A DNA stretch of 64,000 nt, taken from Phytoamicus setariae. Lineage in GTDB: Bacteria > Pseudomonadota > Alphaproteobacteria > Rhizobiales > Rhizobiaceae. The notes beneath the pieces were generated by a model. That model was not told where the DNA came from. It made no database searches and saw nothing but the letters and a program-made list of their open reading frames with translations. A program made the position numbers and the translations under genes. Below are positions 58,702 through 64,000 of the stretch, one piece after another. The stretch spans positions 434,001 to 498,000 of the forward strand of contig NZ_JAEQNC010000002.1 of assembly GCF_016722925.1 (NCBI RefSeq), written 5' to 3'. Numbering within the stretch: position 1 is the first letter of the stretch; every line of letters starts with the position of its first letter.

Positions 58702-58917
58702 CTATGGATAATAAGAACGGATAGCCATCATGATGGAGAGCATGTTTTCCATGCTCTCCATTCCACCCTGCGGATCGGCGATAAAAGTCATCCCTCGAGG
58801 GACTTCCAACCCGAACATCATCGTCCCGGTGCGCGAGATAATTTCACGCCCGCATTCGGAGAGGTCTTCGAAGTCATATGTGCCTGGGATGCGCCATGAA
58901 CTAAACGCTGAGCCCAA
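58702..58917 (-). CDS. Possible small protein or gene remnant downstream of murI
   Basis: A 71-codon frame (TTG start) that overlaps the end of murI by 17 nt. The product reads like real protein ([39 protein letters not shown], then a Met-rich [12 protein letters not shown]) and has no low-complexity artefact apart from that end. I do not recognise it. The weak start and the large perfect inverted repeat inside its 3' end suggest either a remnant of a longer gene or a recently changed locus. Confidence 0.35.
   Translation of the reverse strand: MGSAFSSWRIPGTYDFEDLSECGREIISRTGTMMFGLEVPRGMTFIADPQGGMESMENMLSIMMAIRSYYP
58733..58761. repeat. Perfect 12-bp inverted repeat with 5-nt loop
   Basis: ATGGAGAGCATG-TTTTC-CATGCTCTCCAT. 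It lies between the convergent AraC and murI-side genes, in the small unrecognised frame. No T run follows on either strand, so it is not a classical intrinsic terminator. Confidence 0.7.
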
Positions 58918-59695
58918 AACCCTGCATCAGCCGCCTTGTCGAGAAATCCGGATTTCCTGATGTGAAAATCGCCCGGTCGACATGCGGCTCGATGCCCAGC
59001 TGCTCCAGCGCCGGCACTTTGCGGCGGGCCTGACGGGCAATCGCTTCGGCCGGGTCGATCCAGTCCACGGGCCATGGGGCCAGCCGGCGAAACACATTGG
59101 CCATGAACGGGTAGTGCGTGCAGGCGAGCACGACGATATCGGTCTTGGCGCCATCCTTCTCGTAGAAGCATTGGGCGATTTCGGCAGAGATATCCTCGTC
59201 TGGAACCTTATCGCCGCGGATATAGGCTTCCGCCATGCGGGCGAGGTTTTGCGAGCCGACGAGGCGTACATGGCATTGCGTGGCGAACGACTGAATGAGA
59301 TCGCGGGTATAGGCGCGCTTGACGGTACCCGGCGTGGCGAGAACCGAAACCAGGCCGGAGCGCGTGCGTTCCGCTGCCGGCTTGATGGCCGGCACCGTGC
59401 CGACGAAAGTGTGATCGGGGAAAGCCTCGCGCAGATCCGCGCCGGCCAGCGTAAACGCCGTATTGCACGCGATGACGGATACTTCTGGCTGATGATCGCG
59501 AATGAATTCTTTGAAGATCGAAAGCAGCCGTTCGCGAAGCTGCGGCTCAGCCCAGTTGCCATAGGGAAAGCCGGCATCATCGGCGATGTAGATGAAGCTG
59601 CGCTCCGGCATCAGTACGCGCAGTTCGCGAAGCACGGTCAAGCCGCCGATGCCCGAATCGAACACCAGGATCGGCTTTGCAGTATCATTCATCAT
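58901..59695 (-). CDS. murI: Glutamate racemase
   Basis: Supplies D-glutamate for peptidoglycan. The 264-residue protein begins with [18 protein letters not shown] (catalytic Asp). The two catalytic cysteines are in VIACNTAF and VLACTHYPF, and FPYGNW is the usual DxxxxPYG-type element. The start is ATG 59695 or 59692, overlapping the end of the upstream methyltransferase gene by about 8-11 nt; the longer frame start at 59716 is less likely. Coupled to the methyltransferase gene. Confidence 0.93.
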   Translation of the reverse strand: MMNDTAKPILVFDSGIGGLTVLRELRVLMPERSFIYIADDAGFPYGNWAEPQLRERLLSIFKEFIRDHQPEVSVIACNTAFTLAGADLREAFPDHTFVGTVPAIKPAAERTRSGLVSVLATPGTVKRAYTRDLIQSFATQCHVRLVGSQNLARMAEAYIRGDKVPDEDISAEIAQCFYEKDGAKTDIVVLACTHYPFMANVFRRLAPWPVDWIDPAEAIARQARRKVPALEQLGIEPHVDRAIFTSGNPDFSTRRLMQGFGLSV

Positions 59696-60488
59696 TATCA
59701 TCCGGGCTGCCGGCACCGCGCGGTCGCTTGCGGGAAAACCGGTCGAGGGAGGAAATCACGCCGCGCATCACCTTGATTTCAGGCGCGGTGAAGGCGCGGC
59801 GGGATAGGACCGCACGCAGGTTGTCGATCATTTTCGGCTTTTTGGCGGCAGGCCGGAAAAAGCCGCGTGCGTCGAGTGCCTCTTCAATATGATCAAACAG
59901 GCCGAACAGTTGTTCCTTGGTGGCGGGCTCCTGATCGAGCGCCTGAAATGGGGTGTGCTCGGCTGCCTCGATGCTCTGTTTCATCCATTCATAGGACATC
60001 AGCAGCACGGCCTGGGCAATGTTGAGCGAGGCGAAAGCGGGGTTGACGGGGAAGGTGACGATCTCGTCGGCGAGTGCCACTTCCTCGTTGGACAGGCCGG
60101 ATTTTTCGCGGCCGTAGAGCACGCCGACCTTCTCGCCGGCGTCGTATCTGCTCTTCAGCGTCTGGGCGGCGATAACCGGCGATCGCACCGGCTTGAAGCC
60201 ATAGCGTTCTCGTGCCGTTGTCGCATAGACGAAATTGAGATCGGCAATCGCTTCTTCCAGCGTGTCGTAGACTACGGCACCGTCGATCACATGATCGGCC
60301 TTGCTGGCAGCGGAACGCGCTTTTTCACTCGGCCAACCATCGCGCGGATTGACGAGCCGAAGCTCGGACAGACCGAAATTCGCCATGGCACGCGCCACCA
60401 TGCCGATGTTCTCGCCAAGCTGGGGCTCGACGAGTACGACCACAGGGCCGCCGGTGATCAGTTCCAGTTCGCTATTGGTGCCGGACAT
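59685..60488 (-). CDS. trmJ: TrmJ-like SPOUT RNA 2'-O-methyltransferase
   Basis: The 267-residue SPOUT methyltransferase has the deep-trefoil-knot motifs [24 protein letters not shown] (in part), [20 protein letters not shown] (motif 2) and [19 protein letters not shown] (motif 3). These match TrmJ, which methylates position 32 of tRNAs; a related TrmH-like activity is possible. A C-terminal charged extension ends [16 protein letters not shown]. Overlaps murI; the pair is likely one transcript. Confidence 0.88.
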   Translation of the reverse strand: MSGTNSELELITGGPVVVLVEPQLGENIGMVARAMANFGLSELRLVNPRDGWPSEKARSAASKADHVIDGAVVYDTLEEAIADLNFVYATTARERYGFKPVRSPVIAAQTLKSRYDAGEKVGVLYGREKSGLSNEEVALADEIVTFPVNPAFASLNIAQAVLLMSYEWMKQSIEAAEHTPFQALDQEPATKEQLFGLFDHIEEALDARGFFRPAAKKPKMIDNLRAVLSRRAFTAPEIKVMRGVISSLDRFSRKRPRGAGSPDDNDE

Positions 60489-60579
60489 TGCCTATCTCGA
60501 AAAAAGAAATGTCCGACGCCGATAGCAGATGCTGTTAGCCCTGTAAAATCATTGCGCTGCGGTAGCGACTTGAATCGGT

Positions 60580-61125
60580 TTATTGCGGCGTCGATGCATT
60601 CTGTTCGCCGAACTTCACGATCTCGGCCATCTCCGCGACCAGCGAATCCCATTTGCCGTCGCGCATGCGGTGGATGTCATCGATCACGGGCTGGCCGTTT
60701 TCCGTCACCACGTCGAAGCGGACTTCGCTGATCGAGTCATAGCCCTGCTCGTCCTTCGGGATGCATTGCCAGAGCTTGAACCTGACGACGACAGTCTTCT
60801 TCGCACCATCGCTCTGGCCCTCGCGATAGGTGACGTCTTCAAGGGGGCAGCCGTCCTGGCCATTGGCGATGACATCGTATCCGAAGGGATTGCTCGAGCC
60901 GTCGTCGTACGCGGGATACTTCGATGCAGCCGTGTATGCCTCAACGAAGCGGCCGGAGTAGTCGCGGCCGAGCCGTGGCGTATCGAAATAATCGCCGCCG
61001 GATGATTGTTCATCGAGGCGTGCCGTGGCGACGTCCATCATGCGCCGCACCGGGTCTTCCGGCGAGGCTGCCGCTGCGATGGCTGGAATGGCAAGGAGGA
61101 GGGCGGCTGCTGCTATCTTTCTCAT
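60580..61125 (-). CDS. Exported protein with QDGCPL motif (paralogue B)
   Basis: The 181-residue product has a signal peptide (KIAAAALLLAIPAIAAA). The mature domain runs EDPVRRMMDVATARL, YDVIANGQDGCPLEDV, VRFKLWQC and VRFDVVTENGQPVIDDIHR. It is clearly homologous to the next gene (61122-61685), which overlaps it by 4 nt. Two Cys (QDGCPL and LWQC) are shared and may form a disulfide. It resembles DUF3828-type periplasmic proteins in outline, which I cannot confirm. Function unknown. Confidence 0.75.
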   Translation of the reverse strand: MRKIAAAALLLAIPAIAAAASPEDPVRRMMDVATARLDEQSSGGDYFDTPRLGRDYSGRFVEAYTAASKYPAYDDGSSNPFGYDVIANGQDGCPLEDVTYREGQSDGAKKTVVVRFKLWQCIPKDEQGYDSISEVRFDVVTENGQPVIDDIHRMRDGKWDSLVAEMAEIVKFGEQNASTPQ

Positions 61126-61685
61126 TTCTGCTCCGGATCTGTTGGCGCGTCGTCGGGTGCGGCGCCGCCGTTTTTGGCAATGTCTTGCATTTCGGTTATC
61201 AATGAGTCCGCCTTGCCCTCGATAACGCGATGGATATCCGCGATGACCGGCTGGCCGTTCTCCATGATGACATCGAAATGCACTTCCGACACCCCGTCTT
61301 TGTATGTCGGGTCGTCGTCAAAACAAGTGTAGAGTTTGAACGTCACCTTGATATCGGTGACACCGGCTTTCTCACCCTGATTGACGATGGCCAGATCCTT
61401 GAGCGGGCAGCCGTCCTGGCTGTTGGTGACGATGTCATAGCCGAACGGACCGCCTGCCTCATCGTAGATCGGAAACTTCGCGGCTTGCTGGTAGGCAGAG
61501 ACGAAAGCCTTGGAGTAGAGCGTATCCAGTCGCTGCTTGTCAAAATAGTCCTGCCCCTCGGCGCCGCTGTCGCTCCAGAGCTTGGTGGCGAGATCCATGA
61601 TGGATTTCACCGGATCTTCCGGTCCTGCTGCAAGCGCGGGTGATGCCATCAGCAGCAAAGCGGCGATCGTTCGTGTTCCAAGCAT
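61122..61685 (-). CDS. Exported protein with QDGCPL motif (paralogue A)
   Basis: The 187-residue product starts at 61685 with signal peptide RTIAALLLMASPALAA, then EDPVKSIMDLATKLW, GYDIVTNSQDGCPLKDL, VTFKLYTCFDDD and VHFDVIMENGQPVIADIHR. It parallels paralogue B along its whole length, so the pair arose by tandem duplication; identity is moderate, so the event is not recent. ATGA overlap couples them. Periplasmic location is inferred. Divergent from icd. Confidence 0.75.
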   Translation of the reverse strand: MLGTRTIAALLLMASPALAAGPEDPVKSIMDLATKLWSDSGAEGQDYFDKQRLDTLYSKAFVSAYQQAAKFPIYDEAGGPFGYDIVTNSQDGCPLKDLAIVNQGEKAGVTDIKVTFKLYTCFDDDPTYKDGVSEVHFDVIMENGQPVIADIHRVIEGKADSLITEMQDIAKNGGAAPDDAPTDPEQK

Positions 61686-61873
61686 GGCAGTATTCCTCGC
61701 AGTGATTCCCTGTATCGTGGGCGCAAGGGAACAGAGATTGAAAATTGCGTCAATTCGACGTCGCAAGGGCAATCAATATTTGCCTTGGGGCCGTGCGGTG
61801 TTATAGGCAGAACCCGACGCCAATAAGCGGGCCGCGCCATTATCCCAACGCGGCAAAACAAAGAGGTACATTC

Positions 61874-63088
61874 ATGAAAAAGATCAAGGTAGCAAACCCG
61901 GTCGCCGATCTCGACGGCGACGAGATGACCCGCATCATCTGGCAGTTCATCAAGGACAAGCTGATCCACCCCTATCTTGATCTCGACATCGACTACTACG
62001 ATCTTTCGGTCGAAAATCGCGATGCCACCAACGATCAAGTGACTGTTGACGCTGCCAATGCCATCAAGAAGCATGGCGTCGGCATCAAGTGCGCGACGAT
62101 CACCCCGGACGAAGAGCGCGTCAAGGAATTCAAGCTCAAGGAAATGTGGAAGAGCCCGAACGGCACGATCCGCAACATCCTCGGCGGCGTGATCTTCCGC
62201 GAGCCGATCATCTGCAAGAACGTGCCGCGCCTGGTTCCGGGCTGGACCCAGCCGATTGTTGTCGGTCGTCATGCCTTCGGCGACCAGTACAAGGCCACCG
62301 ACTTCAAGTTCCCCGGCAAGGGCACGCTGACGATGAAGTTCGTCGGCGAAGACGGCTCCGTCATCGAGAAGGAAGTCTACAAGGCACCGGGCGCCGGTGT
62401 CGCCATGGGCATGTACAATCTCGATGAATCGATCAAGGAATTCGCCCGCGCCTCGCTGATGTACGGCAAGATGCGCAAGTGGCCGGTCTACCTGTCGACC
62501 AAGAACACCATCCTCAAGGTCTATGACGGTCGCTTCAAGGACATCTTCCAGGAAATCTACGAGACGGAATTCAAGGCCGATTTCGATGCGCTCGGCATCA
62601 CCTATGAACATCGCCTGATCGACGACATGGTCGCCTCGGCACTGAAGTGGTCCGGCGGCTACATCTGGGCCTGCAAGAACTATGACGGCGACGTTCAGTC
62701 CGACACGGTTGCGCAGGGCTTCGGCTCGCTCGGCCTGATGACTTCGGTGCTTCTGACGCCAGATGGCAAGACGGTCGAAGCCGAAGCCGCGCACGGCACG
62801 GTGACCCGTCACTACCGCCAGCACCAGAAGGGTCAGGAAACCTCGACCAACTCGATCGCCTCGATCTTCGCCTGGACGCGTGGTCTCGCGCACCGCGCCA
62901 AGCTAGACGACAACGCCGATCTGGCGAAGTTCTGCGACACACTGGAAAAGGTCTGTGTCTCGACCGTCGAAAGCGGCTTCATGACCAAGGACCTGGCGCT
63001 TCTCATCGGTCCGGATCAGCCCTGGCTGTCGACCACCGGGTTCCTCGACAAGATCGACGAGAACCTGCAGAAGGCCATGGCCGCTTAA
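61874..63088 (+). CDS. icd: NADP-dependent isocitrate dehydrogenase (eukaryote-like type)
   Basis: Oxidative decarboxylation of isocitrate to 2-oxoglutarate. The 404-residue protein starts [23 protein letters not shown] and has the phosphate/substrate site [12 protein letters not shown]. It also shows the metal-binding Asp of [13 protein letters not shown] and the NADP region [31 protein letters not shown] (in part). It belongs to the homodimeric class shared by rhizobia and mitochondria, not the E. coli type. AGAGGT lies 8 nt before ATG 61874. Terminator at 63113. Confidence 0.97.
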   Translation: MKKIKVANPVADLDGDEMTRIIWQFIKDKLIHPYLDLDIDYYDLSVENRDATNDQVTVDAANAIKKHGVGIKCATITPDEERVKEFKLKEMWKSPNGTIRNILGGVIFREPIICKNVPRLVPGWTQPIVVGRHAFGDQYKATDFKFPGKGTLTMKFVGEDGSVIEKEVYKAPGAGVAMGMYNLDESIKEFARASLMYGKMRKWPVYLSTKNTILKVYDGRFKDIFQEIYETEFKADFDALGITYEHRLIDDMVASALKWSGGYIWACKNYDGDVQSDTVAQGFGSLGLMTSVLLTPDGKTVEAEAAHGTVTRHYRQHQKGQETSTNSIASIFAWTRGLAHRAKLDDNADLAKFCDTLEKVCVSTVESGFMTKDLALLIGPDQPWLSTTGFLDKIDENLQKAMAA

Positions 63089-63112
63089 GTTTATCTGATT
63101 TGGATTGAACGC

Positions 63113-63144
63113 AAAAACCCGGTCTCGAAAGAGGCCGGGTTTTT
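63113..63144. terminator. Bidirectional intrinsic terminator between icd and flagellin gene
   Basis: AAAAACCCGG / CCGGGTTTTT stem extended by CTC/GAG around a GAAA loop, with A and T runs at the ends, so it can serve both convergent genes. Confidence 0.9.
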
Positions 63145-63171
63145 GCTATGTGGGTCTGGTCGACTGGAAAG

Positions 63172-64000
63172 TCAGGTCAACAGCGGCAGCATTGCCAGCG
63201 GGCTGGCATTGGCGATCGAAAGCGCCTGATTGGCAAGCTTGCCTTGGGTCTCGACCGCGCGAAGCCGTGCTGAAGCCGCATTCAGATCGGCATCGACAAG
63301 CCGGCCAACGCCGCGTGCCTGGCTGTCTTGCAAGTCGATGACGAAGTTTTCCTGCAGCTTGATCCGAGACACCATCGAGCCCAGATTGGATGCAACGTCC
63401 GTCATGGCAAGCAGCATCCTGTCGGTGACGCTTATCATCTCGTCAATGTCTGCTGTTGTCGTGGATTGGTTCAGGGTGAATTCGATCTGGCCGACGCTTT
63501 GCCGGCCTTTCATGAGGACCCATTCCGTGTCCGTTCCGAGTTCACGGGCGTATTGTGGGCTCGTGAGAATGCCTTTGCCGTCGACATCGTCGATCAGGTG
63601 ATTGGTACCCTGGGCATTGGCAAACGAATAAGTCAGAGATGTCACCGCGACGTTGCTATTCGCATCGCGATTGAACGAACCTACCATCTGTTTGTCGACA
63701 TCGTCGGCAGGCGAGCTGCGGCGCAGCCAGTTCTCGCCATTGAACGATGACGAGTCTGCGATCGAATAGAGCTCGTTGCGAAGCTCTACAATCTCAGCAT
63801 TGACCTTGGCCAGATTGACGCCCCGTTCGCGGGCGGAAACGAGCTTTGCCTTGATTTCATCGACCACGCCAACGGCAAAGTTCATGCTGGAATAGGCCAC
63901 GCCGACGACGGCCGCGCCCAATCCCAGTGAATCCTCCGCTGCGGCAAGCGCCTTTCCATCGGATCGCATCGTCGTGGCGATCGACCAGTAGGCGGTGTTG
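63172..64000 (-). CDS. Flagellin, 5' end beyond the window
   Basis: Filament protein, truncated: 276 C-terminal codons are visible. The visible start NTAYWSIATTMRSDGKALAAAEDSLGLGAAVVGVAYSSM (in part) matches the conserved end of the rhizobial flagellin N-domain. A variable centre follows, then the C-domain with NLGSMVSRIKLQENFVIDLQDSQARGVGRLVDADLNAASARLRAVETQGKLANQALSIAN (in part). The last residues SPLAMLPLLT differ slightly from the usual ...NVLSLF end. No other flagellar gene is in the window; it is convergent with icd. Exported by the flagellar type III system by family knowledge. Confidence 0.92.
   Translation of the reverse strand, partial: NTAYWSIATTMRSDGKALAAAEDSLGLGAAVVGVAYSSMNFAVGVVDEIKAKLVSARERGVNLAKVNAEIVELRNELYSIADSSSFNGENWLRRSSPADDVDKQMVGSFNRDANSNVAVTSLTYSFANAQGTNHLIDDVDGKGILTSPQYARELGTDTEWVLMKGRQSVGQIEFTLNQSTTTADIDEMISVTDRMLLAMTDVASNLGSMVSRIKLQENFVIDLQDSQARGVGRLVDADLNAASARLRAVETQGKLANQALSIANASPLAMLPLLT

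Overview
The window is about 60% GC and carries a gene order typical of the Rhizobiaceae and their relatives (Hyphomicrobiales, Alphaproteobacteria). Markers for this are hppA, the bamE/CBP3-like/DUF177/plsX/fabH/ihfA/MerR block, DUF2842 next to ctaA, argC and speB near rpsI-rplM, a FliO-like protein beside cckA, a DUF982 protein, a rhizobial-type flagellin and a eukaryote-type NADP isocitrate dehydrogenase. I cannot name a species. No transposase, integrase, CRISPR array or rRNA was seen.

Layout. 0.2-7.5 kb: proton pyrophosphatase, an outer-membrane assembly lipoprotein, and a lipid-synthesis operon ending in IHF-alpha and a MerR regulator. 7.5-8.6 kb: small secreted protein and tRNA-Pro(GGG). 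8.9-16.2 kb: accessory segment with a 1545-residue tandem-repeat protein (about 31 repeats, RTX/serralysin-like end), and a LysR gene divergent from an oxygenase pair that matches TmpA/TmpB of trimethylaminoethylphosphonate catabolism. 16.2-25.8 kb: surface-polysaccharide locus (two GT4 glycosyltransferases, Wzy-type polymerase/ligase, priming phosphotransferase, Wza-type lipoprotein, chain-length protein with a degenerate kinase domain, CelD-type acetyltransferase), resembling the unipolar polysaccharide/glucomannan loci of Agrobacterium and Rhizobium. 25.9-30.8 kb: DUF2842, heme A synthase, a luxR-luxI quorum-sensing pair, then argC coupled to an APH(6)-like kinase. 31-36.4 kb: sulfatase-fold membrane enzyme, agmatinase, small RTX-like protein, a prokaryotic ionotropic-glutamate-receptor-like protein and an ABM protein. 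36.5-41.7 kb: DUF982, rpsI-rplM, thioesterase, EamA, VOC and other small genes.

41.7-50.8 kb: a ribokinase/TIM-barrel pair, a FliO-like coiled-coil protein, cckA, DUF924, and a pseudouridine-catabolism pair. 51-55 kb: recA and alaS. 55-58.7 kb: two tandem GGDEF diguanylate cyclases and an AraC/GyrI regulator. 58.7-64 kb: murI-trmJ, a pair of paralogous periplasmic proteins, icd, and the 3' part of a flagellin that runs off the window.

Functionally the window mixes housekeeping genes (membrane lipids, ribosome, recombination, TCA cycle, tRNA charging) with genes for surface life: polysaccharide, secreted repeat proteins, acyl-homoserine-lactone signalling, c-di-GMP synthesis, CckA cell-cycle control and flagellin. 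That these form one attachment/motility programme is inference; the physical clustering is what the sequence shows. Start codons were revised in many genes from Shine-Dalgarno spacing and family alignment from memory; no database search was possible.
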